A DNA stretch of 64,000 nucleotides from Clostridiales bacterium (lineage in GTDB: Bacteria; Bacillota; Clostridia; Lachnospirales; Lachnospiraceae), in contig JAAYJU010000121.1 in the NCBI GenBank assembly GCA_012522735.1, positions 48,410 through 112,409 on the forward strand. The letters are read 5' to 3'. This document shows, piece after piece, positions 1 to 10,758 of the stretch (position 1 is its first letter; the number at the start of each line of letters is the position of its first letter). The notes under the pieces were generated by a model that was given only the letters and a program-made list of their open reading frames with translations, did no database searches and had not been told where the DNA came from. A program made the translations under genes and the position numbers.

Positions 1-94
1 ACTTGTGTTCTGTAATATTTCATGGTATAATATGCTTATGCATTCGTGTATAGGGTGGTTGGCCTCCATTTTACATAGAAGTCTCGATAATTTA

Positions 95-952
95 TTATTT
101 CAACTTTCTTCTCTCCTCTAAGAATTCCCTAACTCTTCTTGCTTCCACTCTGTCATATGGGAACTCAAAATGCTTAGCCACCACAGCCTCAAGCTCATGG
201 AAATAATCATACATTAGAAACAATTTATCCCACATATCCTCATAGTCACCGTTTGGGAATATTCCTTGTACTCGCTTCATTTCATCAGCTGTAATAAACC
301 TTTTAAGATATTCATTAAGGTATCCTGTTGTAATATCGAATCCATGCTCTATACCTATACTCCAATTAAGCATTTTCATGAACATCTCCATTATGAGAAC
401 ATCATAAGCATATCTTGCATAATAGAATTCTTCTCTACATAACCCCTTTGCTATATACAAGGATAACCACCTAAATTCGTTACAGGTATTATAGAACTCC
501 ATACTTGTTGGCTGCTTAAGATAAAATGCCTTTTCATCATCAATCGGCTTTAGCTCCTCAAAACCATCCTTATTAAGTAGTATGACTCTTGGCTCGCAAT
601 TACTCTTCTCGCCTTCAATGTTTCGTACATCAATAATCGTAAGATCTATTCGATTGCCGTCAGCAAATTGAATCAAATAGGCGAATGTATCATGACTATT
701 ATAGTCATAGGGGTGCTTGTACCAATCCTCCGGGTACTGAACTATAAGTATATCTCCGAAATAATTAATCCAGCTTTTATCCTTAGTAAATTCTCTTACA
801 TCTCTAACATAATATACTATATCGAAATCACTGTACTGATCGTGAACAGCATTCCTATTAGCTCTGGAGCCATCCATGGCTACAGCTCGAATTCTATCAT
901 CCTCTATAGCCTTATTCATGATTAATTCCAGCATTTCTTTTTCTGTACGCAT
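95..952 (-). CDS. ANT(6)-like aminoglycoside 6-adenylyltransferase family protein
   Basis: 285 aa ORF; N-terminal MRTEKEMLELIMNKAIEDDRIRAVAMDGSRANRNA...YSDFDIVYYV matches the streptomycin adenylyltransferase nucleotidyltransferase motif. Confidence 0.88.
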   Translation of the reverse strand: MRTEKEMLELIMNKAIEDDRIRAVAMDGSRANRNAVHDQYSDFDIVYYVRDVREFTKDKSWINYFGDILIVQYPEDWYKHPYDYNSHDTFAYLIQFADGNRIDLTIIDVRNIEGEKSNCEPRVILLNKDGFEELKPIDDEKAFYLKQPTSMEFYNTCNEFRWLSLYIAKGLCREEFYYARYAYDVLIMEMFMKMLNWSIGIEHGFDITTGYLNEYLKRFITADEMKRVQGIFPNGDYEDMWDKLFLMYDYFHELEAVVAKHFEFPYDRVEARRVREFLEERRKLK

Positions 953-979
953 ATATAATCCCCCATCTGAGTAATTAAA

Positions 980-1404
980 TTAGACTACCTGCTCTAATTT
1001 CTTACCCATTTTACTCTCAAAATATTGCTTTAATTCAATATGTTTATCCCATTTACTCTGTGGGTAATTACCATATCGCTCCTTAACATCACTCATGCGC
1101 TTCTCTATATCAACAGGTCCTTCTGGCAGAGCAATACTATCACATACCTGTATCAATCTGTCATAATCATCATACTGATAAGAGTTAAATAAATCAATAA
1201 TTCTCTGCATATCATCTTCGGTTACATCGTGCTTTACAATAGCTGTCTTAATATCCTTGATAGCAAAAGAATGGGTAATGCATATCCTGGCAGCCTCCTC
1301 ATAGCCAAAGCTTATTAAATAATCATACCCGTCTATGATATGAGCTAGGCCTGTTACACCAAATCTTCTCCCTATATCATGAAGTAGTCCTACTATATAA
1401 GCAT
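980..1404 (-). pseudogene. N-terminally truncated HD-domain phosphohydrolase-like gene
   Basis: Track ORF 980..1210, but the same frame reads upstream as NAYIVGLLHDIGRRFGVTGLAHIIDGYDYLISFGYEEAARICITHSFAIKDIKTAIVKHDVTEDD before an in-frame stop; the usual N-terminus before the HD motif is missing. Confidence 0.7.
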
Positions 1405-1439
1405 TACTGACATTTATTTATCTTATATGCCAGTAATGT

Positions 1440-1483
1440 AAAAAACCTTCCCTGTACTTTGCGCTAGTCTGGGAAGGTTTTTT
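1440..1483. terminator. Rho-independent terminator-like hairpin
   Basis: aaaaaaccttccc...gggaaggtttttt. Confidence 0.75.
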
Positions 1484-1609
1484 AATCCTGGTTGGCCAAC
1501 CACCTTGTGGCGATTGCCTTTAATCTAACTATATTATAACAAATTATTCTAACAATGCAAGTATTTTAATTTTCTAATACTGCATCTATTTCAGTCTTTT
1601 ACTCGGCTG

Positions 1610-3610
<2,001 letters not shown>

Positions 3611-3642
3611 CTACATAGACTATATTTTTGCATTACATAGAA

Positions 3643-3760
3643 CGGAGGATTTTCCTCCTCCGATACACTATAATTCTAAATCACCTTTAACGGAGGATTT
3701 ATCCTCCTCCTCCCATTTACAAGGAAAACGGACCTATCTAGCTTAAGCCAGTTGTCCGTT
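3643..3760 (-). promoter_or_regulatory. Three consecutive hairpins in the GH35-GH53 intergenic transcript, two containing SD-like GGAGG paired with CCTCC
   Basis: cggagga/tcctccg (3643-3662), ggaggat/atcctcc (3692-3707), aacggac/gtccgtt (3727-3760). Confidence 0.6.
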
Positions 3761-3817
3761 CCTAGTTGAATAACTTTTTATATATTTTATTGAAAATATT
3801 TCTTTTATTATATCTAT

Positions 3818-5887
3818 TTAAAATTCAATCAAAGCACTATACTCTTCCACTGCCACAATTTCATTTACCCTACAAGCTACTCCATCATTCATCGTGGGCA
3901 AATGCTCTAGGAAGACCTCTGCATTCTCTTTAAGAGGATATATCTCCAGCTTAAGCTTTCCTGGATAATTAAATCGTCTTAAACTCACTTCCCATGGTTT
4001 ACCTGTATAGAAGTTATCAGCTATTATCTCATCATTCAGATATATTCTTCCCTTATCACCTTCATAATTAATTTGCAAGAAGCAGTCCCTAATGTCTGCT
4101 GATGAAAGGTTGATTGTAATATCATATACTTTCTTTTCCTCAGTTTCGTTCTTAAGGTCTATTGTTACCAAACATGAGGCTACATCTGAATTCATTTCAT
4201 ATATAGCAAAATCCCCTTCATTACCAACCTTTTCCCAGCCCTTTGGAGTCTTGTCAAACTCAGGATATACTTTGATACTGGGGATTTCTCTTCCAATAAC
4301 CTGTAGTCCTTTATCAGTCTCCAAAACTACTGATGTGCTTATAATCAAATGCTCCTTTTGAAGCTTTACTTTATAGGCATTCTTACCGTCTTCTCTTGAA
4401 AGAGTAATAATCTTATTTTCACCTATATCGCCCTGAATATCATACTTAGGATCCTTATCTGTATAGAACACATAGGTATTAGTATCATTTTCAAGAATAT
4501 ATAAGGGAGATGCTAAAGCTGTTTTAAGTATGCCATCACCTATCTTCATATTAAATGGAAAGAAGTAATAATCTCTATCCTTAATATCAAACTCTGGGAA
4601 ATGAATAATTTCATTAGGTAATCCTACTTTAAGATTAACACTATTATGATTAGCCATATTATGTCTTCTCACATAATTATTAAAGAATATATAACCCTTA
4701 TTACCATCATGCCTAACCGAATATCTCATATCAGTTAAATCACTCGGATCCAACGGATTTTCTTTAGGTATATATGCCGGCATATTACATAGCTCTGTTC
4801 CAAAGTCCTGAAGAAACATGGATAATAGCTTTATCTCTTTAAATGTTTCGGAAATTTGACCATACTCCCTTATAGGTGCTCTAAAATCATAGCTCACCTC
4901 AGGAACATCGTTAGGATATCCTGTGGCCTTTGATTCTTGAAGAGTAGTTAACTTACCCTTTGGATTAGTTCCACCATGATACATATAATATCCAATAAGG
5001 TTAACACCGCTTCCCAGCTTTACTAAGGACATGGCCCCAATATCTGCTGCCTTGGCAACAGGTCTTCGGTGAGCTGTTACTTGGAGTCCTCCCCCAAGCT
5101 CGGCTGTCAGATAAGGAAACTTATTAAAGTCAAAGGTTACCCCTTCACCTATGCCATAATCACTTCCAATATTATGGTCGTTACGCTCATGAGTAAAGAC
5201 ATAATTACCGCTAGGTTCTAGTTCCGTAAGCCTTGGATCCCATGGGGCATCAGGATAACCACCCATTACCGGAAGCAATCCACCTGTAGCTGCACCACCC
5301 CATCCTGTAGCAGTGTAGTATGGAACATCAAATCCTATTTCTCTTGCAATTTTATACAAGGTTTTCATATGCTGCTCTCCGGCCTCACCGTATGCACCAC
5401 CACAATGGCCCAGCTCATTTTCTATCTGAACACCGATAATCGGTCCCCCATCCTTATGGAACAATCCTTTTACTTCATCATATATTCTAGAATAATATTT
5501 TTTCACCTCTTGGAGGTATCCGGGATCATCATATCTAAGCTTATATCCCTTATTAAGTAACCAATCGGGAAAGCCTCCATTTCTTACTTCACCGTGAATC
5601 CAAGGCCCAATTCTTATAAAGAAATATAAGCCACATTCACGACAGGCTTCCACAAAGCTTCTTAAATCCTTATTTCCAGAAAAATCATACTCTCCTTCGA
5701 TTTCTTCATGGTGAATCCAAATCACATAGGAAGAAGCAATAACCACTCCTCCGGCTTTCATTTTATATAAGGATTCCTTCCAGTCCTCTTTGGGGACTCT
5801 AGAATAATGTATCTCACCCATAACAGGAAACCAAGGTTGCCCGTCTTTTGTCAAATAATTAGCATTATAGCCAAACTCTGTCCTCAT
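3818..5887 (-). CDS. Beta-galactosidase, glycoside hydrolase family 35
   Basis: GQPWFPVMGEIHYSRVPKEDWKESLYKMKAGG...FIRIGPWIHGEVRNGGFPDWL...GVQIENELGH. Confidence 0.9.
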   Translation of the reverse strand: MRTEFGYNANYLTKDGQPWFPVMGEIHYSRVPKEDWKESLYKMKAGGVVIASSYVIWIHHEEIEGEYDFSGNKDLRSFVEACRECGLYFFIRIGPWIHGEVRNGGFPDWLLNKGYKLRYDDPGYLQEVKKYYSRIYDEVKGLFHKDGGPIIGVQIENELGHCGGAYGEAGEQHMKTLYKIAREIGFDVPYYTATGWGGAATGGLLPVMGGYPDAPWDPRLTELEPSGNYVFTHERNDHNIGSDYGIGEGVTFDFNKFPYLTAELGGGLQVTAHRRPVAKAADIGAMSLVKLGSGVNLIGYYMYHGGTNPKGKLTTLQESKATGYPNDVPEVSYDFRAPIREYGQISETFKEIKLLSMFLQDFGTELCNMPAYIPKENPLDPSDLTDMRYSVRHDGNKGYIFFNNYVRRHNMANHNSVNLKVGLPNEIIHFPEFDIKDRDYYFFPFNMKIGDGILKTALASPLYILENDTNTYVFYTDKDPKYDIQGDIGENKIITLSREDGKNAYKVKLQKEHLIISTSVVLETDKGLQVIGREIPSIKVYPEFDKTPKGWEKVGNEGDFAIYEMNSDVASCLVTIDLKNETEEKKVYDITINLSSADIRDCFLQINYEGDKGRIYLNDEIIADNFYTGKPWEVSLRRFNYPGKLKLEIYPLKENAEVFLEHLPTMNDGVACRVNEIVAVEEYSALIEF

Positions 5888-5910
5888 CTTATGCCTCTTT
5901 CTAATATAAT

Positions 5911-6750
5911 CTATTCTTTTACAGCAGCACTGCCGAATGATGTTACCATAGTTTTTTGAGTTATTATAAAAAATATTATAAATGGAATTGCTATCAATAA
6001 TGAGCCGGCTGCAAATACCGTAAATTCATTTTTCTTATCGGTTACAAAGCTAAATAAACCCAGAGCTAGGGTTTGCTTATCAGCTGACCGTAGAATCATC
6101 TTTGGAAAAATGTAATCCATCCATGGAGCAGTAAAGCTTGTTATTCCAAGAAAAACTATAATAGGTCTCGCTATCGGCATGATTATCTTTCTATAAATCA
6201 GCAGATTATTAGCACCATCTATTCTGGCAGATTCATCAATACTCTTTGGAATGGTATCAATATAACTTTTTACCAGCCATGTGTTATATGGGATATTCCC
6301 GGCAAGATATACTAAAACCAGTCCCCATAGTGTATCTAGTCCATTAATTCTAAGAAGAATTACATATATAGCAACCATTCCAACAAAGGAAGGGAATATC
6401 TGTAGAATGAGCATAAGTAACATCATGCTTTTTTTCATTGTAAACTGGAATCTAGAAAACACATAAGCTCCCAAAGAAGCAACAACAATAGTTAAAAATG
6501 ATGTCCCAAGTGCAATTGTTAAAGTATTCTTAAACCAAATCAAATATTTAGTATTATTAAATAAATGCTTAAAATGATCTAATGTAAATCCATCTCCAAA
6601 AGGAATAATATTAAGAGATGCGATAGAATTCCCGGGAGAAAAAGCCGCACTTATCACATATACCAAGGGGTAGAGGACACCAAGAGAAATTATCGTCAGT
6701 ATTACAAGAACTGTCGTTAAATTAATTCGCTTTATAATCTTATTTCCCAT
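5911..6750 (-). CDS. Carbohydrate ABC transporter permease (MalG/GanQ type)
   Basis: IDESARIDGANNLLIYRKIIMPIARPII EAA-loop; 279 aa. Confidence 0.9.
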   Translation of the reverse strand: MGNKIIKRINLTTVLVILTIISLGVLYPLVYVISAAFSPGNSIASLNIIPFGDGFTLDHFKHLFNNTKYLIWFKNTLTIALGTSFLTIVVASLGAYVFSRFQFTMKKSMMLLMLILQIFPSFVGMVAIYVILLRINGLDTLWGLVLVYLAGNIPYNTWLVKSYIDTIPKSIDESARIDGANNLLIYRKIIMPIARPIIVFLGITSFTAPWMDYIFPKMILRSADKQTLALGLFSFVTDKKNEFTVFAAGSLLIAIPFIIFFIITQKTMVTSFGSAAVKE

Positions 6751-8072
6751 TAGAATTCTCCTTCCTTATAAGATTTGGTTCGCATAAATTGGAATATAGC
6801 AAATGGAGCAAGAATTATAAATATCATTATAGCAAGTACAGATGCGTAATTATATTTCATCAAATTTACTGTCAGTTTATAAATCCAAGTAACGAGTATA
6901 TCCGTTCCTCCTGCACTTGTTATTGTAGAATCTGATACAACAGGATTTCCACCTGTGAGGAAGAATATGGCTCCAAAGTTATTAATATTATGAGTGAATG
7001 ACATAATTATAAGTGGCATTGTCTGATAAAGCACCATTGGCAAAGTAATATTCTTAAAAACCTGAAATCTACTAGCTCCATCAATTTTCGCCGCTTCAAA
7101 TAAATCAGATGAAATAGCTGTCATAGTGCCTGTAATAAGAAGCATAAAATAAGGAAATCCTGCCCATAGATTAATTAATATAGTAGTGAATTTAGCTACC
7201 CATTCGTTACTTAACCAAGGAATAGCCTTATCTATCCATCCCAGCTGTATAAGAGTACGATTTACCGTGCCAAAGGAACCATTAAGTAAGTTTTGCCATA
7301 CTAGCATGCTTACAACAGACGGTACTGCATAAGGAAGTATAAAAATCCCTCTAAATATCGGAGCAATTTTCAACTTATTATCCATTAGTATTACTGCCAT
7401 AATCATTCCACCAAAATAACAGGTTGCAGTGGCTAGTATAGCCCATACTAAAGTCCATAGAGCTACTCTTCCTAAGGCAGAAGTCCATACGGCTTCTCCG
7501 CCGAACATAGCAGCAAAGTTATCCATACCAACCCAATCTACAGTATTATTTGGTGGGATATGTTTAGGAGCTGAATAATTGGTAAATGCAACACAAGCCG
7601 AGAATATTAGAGGTACAACCACAAAAAATACAATAAGTCCAACTGAAGGTGCAAGGCCAAATATCGGGAATGCTTTTCCTAAAGCTCTTGATATTGATTC
7701 TTTGTTAGTTTTTATCCTCTTATCTATACAATACTCTTTATATTCCGCTAAAGCGCTACGTACTGAAATTATATATACGATAATAAATATAAAAAGAATA
7801 GCCAGAACAATAACACCATCAATTAACATAAATATGGAATGATCCCGCTCTTTCACAGGAAGATCTGGCTTTAATACTCCCAAGGTGACCATATCGTTTA
7901 GTTTACTGACTATGGTTGGAATCATAAATAAAATTATAATCTCAAACAATGCATAAAAGAGACCCTTTATATATTGTTTGAAATATACTATATGTCCCAA
8001 GCCCATAAATAGCATAGATGTAAACAGTATCTTTTTTCTTGAGGAACCATCCTCCTTAAGCCTTTTATTCAT
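6750..8072 (-). CDS. Carbohydrate ABC transporter permease (MalF/GanP type)
   Basis: LFEAAKIDGASRFQVFKNITLPMV EAA-loop; 440 aa; overlaps the next permease. Confidence 0.9.
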   Translation of the reverse strand: MNKRLKEDGSSRKKILFTSMLFMGLGHIVYFKQYIKGLFYALFEIIILFMIPTIVSKLNDMVTLGVLKPDLPVKERDHSIFMLIDGVIVLAILFIFIIVYIISVRSALAEYKEYCIDKRIKTNKESISRALGKAFPIFGLAPSVGLIVFFVVVPLIFSACVAFTNYSAPKHIPPNNTVDWVGMDNFAAMFGGEAVWTSALGRVALWTLVWAILATATCYFGGMIMAVILMDNKLKIAPIFRGIFILPYAVPSVVSMLVWQNLLNGSFGTVNRTLIQLGWIDKAIPWLSNEWVAKFTTILINLWAGFPYFMLLITGTMTAISSDLFEAAKIDGASRFQVFKNITLPMVLYQTMPLIIMSFTHNINNFGAIFFLTGGNPVVSDSTITSAGGTDILVTWIYKLTVNLMKYNYASVLAIMIFIILAPFAIFQFMRTKSYKEGEF

Positions 8073-8104
8073 TATACACCCATCCTTCTAGCGTCTACTA
8101 AAAA

Positions 8105-8194
8105 AGGACTATTTCAAAATTTATTATAAGAGTTACTGGTATTCCTACTAAAGTAGGAATACCAGTATACCTTAGTTTGATTTGAAAGAGTCCT
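8105..8194 (-). terminator. Bipartite nested hairpin between SBP and permease genes
   Basis: Outer arms aggactatttcaaa/tttgaaagagtcct (13/14 complementary); inner perfect 14 bp stem actggtattcctac-taaa-gtaggaataccagt. Confidence 0.75.
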
Positions 8195-8198
8195 ACGA

Positions 8199-9488
8199 TT
8201 ATTGACCTAAGATTGCACTATTACATGCATCAAGCTCTGCTTGAATGTCTGCACCGTTCCAGATATTTGCGCTGGCTGCATTCATAGCATCCCAATAAGC
8301 ACCCATCTCTGGAATTGAAGGCATCGGGAAAGCATAATCAAGCTGAGCTAAGAAGCCTTTGATATAAGGACTATCAACTGCAATATTAATTGAAGGTAAT
8401 GCACCTGTAATATCAAATCTTAATTTTTGCATCTCTTCACTCATTAAGAACTGACCAAATAAAGCAGCTTCCTCCGGATAATCAGTATATGCTGATGCAA
8501 ACATAGCTCTTGTTCCTGAGAAGGAAGCAACAGGTGTATCATTACCGGGAAGACTTGGCAGTGAAGCCACACCAAAGTCTACTCCTGCATCTTCAAAATT
8601 AGCTACATTCCACAATCCTGTGATATAAAGAGCAGCATTGCCGCTGGAGAATGCAGCATCAGTAATCGATGTAGTCAAGTCAGCTGCAGGAACATCAAGA
8701 ATAGATCTTAATCCCTGGAAGAACTTCATTCCCTCAACGCTGGCTGGGGAATTGATATTAGTATTAGTTGTATCAGTTCCGGAAGGTCCGAATAAACGAT
8801 TATTATCGCTGGTAGTAAAGATAATAGAATAGTAACCATTACCGACATCCATCATAAATCCATACTTGCCACTATTCTCTGCATTAAATTTCTCACTGAA
8901 GGTCACTACATCTTCCCATGTCTTTGGAATCTGATCTTCAGATATTAAAGCCTTATTGTAGAATAATGCATATGTCTCGGCAGATACTGGGTAACCATAC
9001 ATTGTTCCGTCATATGTTAACGCATCAATGGTTGCACCAAGAGCATTTTCTTTTACAGCATCCACATTAGCCGTAGGTAGTACATGACCACCAGTCATAA
9101 GCTCACCTAGCTTATCATGAGGTGCAGCAAATAAATCAGGACCAACTCCTGCAGGTCCATCAAGTGCTATCTGAGTTGATGAATCACCAAGCTCAACATT
9201 AACATACTCTATGGTGATATTAGGATACTTAGCTGTAAATGCTTCACCTGCCTGCTTGATAAATTCATCCGGTCCACCAGTAGATTCCCAAACAGTTAAG
9301 GTAACTGGGTCTGATGTTACATTCCCATTAGATGTATCATCTGGTTTGTCATTATCTATTTTGTCCTTATCTGTTTGATCTGTAGTTGTGCTTTTTTTGT
9401 CATCCTTTGGTTCCTCTTTACCACATGCGGTAAACAAAGTAGCAATCAGAAGCATTGTCATCAGTAATGAGATTAGCTTTCTCTTCAT
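8199..9488 (-). CDS. Extracellular sugar-binding lipoprotein (maltose/galactooligosaccharide type)
   Basis: Lipobox LFTACGKE; VTLTVWESTGGPDEFIKQAGEAFTAKYPNITIEYV. Confidence 0.9.
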   Translation of the reverse strand: MKRKLISLLMTMLLIATLFTACGKEEPKDDKKSTTTDQTDKDKIDNDKPDDTSNGNVTSDPVTLTVWESTGGPDEFIKQAGEAFTAKYPNITIEYVNVELGDSSTQIALDGPAGVGPDLFAAPHDKLGELMTGGHVLPTANVDAVKENALGATIDALTYDGTMYGYPVSAETYALFYNKALISEDQIPKTWEDVVTFSEKFNAENSGKYGFMMDVGNGYYSIIFTTSDNNRLFGPSGTDTTNTNINSPASVEGMKFFQGLRSILDVPAADLTTSITDAAFSSGNAALYITGLWNVANFEDAGVDFGVASLPSLPGNDTPVASFSGTRAMFASAYTDYPEEAALFGQFLMSEEMQKLRFDITGALPSINIAVDSPYIKGFLAQLDYAFPMPSIPEMGAYWDAMNAASANIWNGADIQAELDACNSAILGQ

Positions 9489-9537
9489 AATTTCTCCTCC
9501 TTAATCTTTTCTATACCAATCCCTGACTATCAGGGAA

Positions 9538-10569
9538 TTAGCTAGTTGATTTTTTTAATACAATCTCATAATTTACCAGGGACTTATGAGACGCTGGTTC
9601 ACCAGTAATAATTTTAATTAAATGTTTCCCCGCTGTTATTCCCAGTTCCTTAATACTTATATTAAGAGCTGTTATCGGCGGATTATGATTTTCAAGATGA
9701 TTACTGTTATAATAAGAAGCCACCTTAACCTTGTCTGGAATTGCAATCTTCTTATCTTCCAAATGGGTAATTACTTTGGAACAAATAAAATCATCTGAGC
9801 AAAGAATACAATCCACTCCTCTTTCAAGTACATAATTAACCGCTTTCTGGATAAGTATGTTATTATTGAGGTTTAAGAAAACCAGGTCATTATTAATCTC
9901 TTTATCAGTCTCTAAAAAAGCTTTCTTGTAGCCTTGGTATCTACTTCGATTAACCATGTGATTTTGATTTCCTGCTAATAAAGCAACTCTCTCACACCCG
10001 GTTTTAAGAACGAAAGTTGTTAGCTCACAGCATCCGGCTTCATGGTCGCTATCGATTTGAACGATGTCCTCATCCTCACTGGTACCGATTAGTACAAAAG
10101 GAATACCTATTTCTTTCAAATATTCTGCCGGTAAATCGTGAACCAAAGATCTGGTTAATACAACACCATCAACCTTTTGGTTATCAATTAGTCGCTTTAA
10201 TAGTGAAATGTCATCATCAGTTACAGTAGTGATCAATACATCATAGTCCATACTGGCGGCTGCTTCACATATACCCATTAAACAACTTTGGAAAAATGGG
10301 ATTTCAGTAAGATTTGCATCAGCAGGAAGAACAACACCAATATTATAGGTTTTTGATTGCGCCAAGCCTTTTGCAACTAAATTAGGTCTGTAATTATGTT
10401 CTAAAATATATTCTTGAACTCTTTGCTTGGTTTCTGCTCCGATTCTTCCTTTTCCGGATATTGCTCTAGATATTGTTGTCTTAGACAATCCCAAATCCTT
10501 GGCAATATCACCAATTGTGATGTTTCTTGGCGAACTTTGTTTGTTATAATGTTTCATATAAATCTCCAT
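9538..10569 (-). CDS. LacI-family transcriptional regulator, putative regulator of the galactan operon
   Basis: ITIGDIAKDLGLSKTTISRAISGKGRIGAETKQRV HTH and periplasmic-binding-like domain. Confidence 0.92.
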   Translation of the reverse strand: MEIYMKHYNKQSSPRNITIGDIAKDLGLSKTTISRAISGKGRIGAETKQRVQEYILEHNYRPNLVAKGLAQSKTYNIGVVLPADANLTEIPFFQSCLMGICEAAASMDYDVLITTVTDDDISLLKRLIDNQKVDGVVLTRSLVHDLPAEYLKEIGIPFVLIGTSEDEDIVQIDSDHEAGCCELTTFVLKTGCERVALLAGNQNHMVNRSRYQGYKKAFLETDKEINNDLVFLNLNNNILIQKAVNYVLERGVDCILCSDDFICSKVITHLEDKKIAIPDKVKVASYYNSNHLENHNPPITALNISIKELGITAGKHLIKIITGEPASHKSLVNYEIVLKKSTS

Positions 10570-10575
10570 TTTCTA

Positions 10576-10593
10576 TGCGCAATCGGTTGTTCA
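10576..10593. promoter_or_regulatory. Proximal LacI-type operator
   Basis: TGCGCAATCGGTTGTTCA, an imperfect match to the distal palindrome; just downstream of the predicted -10. Confidence 0.65.
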
Positions 10594-10600
10594 TATATCT

Positions 10601-10629
10601 AGCATAGCATGGTATATCTTTGTTGTCAA
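10601..10629 (-). promoter_or_regulatory. Sigma-A-type promoter for the lacI/galactan operon
   Basis: Minus-strand TTGACA - 17 nt - TATGCT. Confidence 0.65.
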
Positions 10630-10714
10630 TGTATATTTTTACAGGCTTTTTGCAATATATCTTATGCGTTTTGTACAGCTAGATGTCATTCATATACATT
10701 TTTATGTCTTTTGT

Positions 10715-10732
10715 TGCGCAAACGATTGCGCA
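10715..10732. promoter_or_regulatory. Distal LacI-type operator
   Basis: TGCGCAAACGATTGCGCA; 16/18 positions palindromic with central CG. Confidence 0.7.
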
Positions 10733-10758
10733 TTAAATAAGCTAGAATTTCTTACATA

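Noticed and set aside
52-1504. 11 bp GGTGGTTGGCC at about 52-62 and its inverse at about 1494-1504 flanking the ANT(6)/HD genes
   Set aside because: Too short to claim a cassette boundary; an 11 bp inverted match over 1.4 kb could be chance and there is no transposase.
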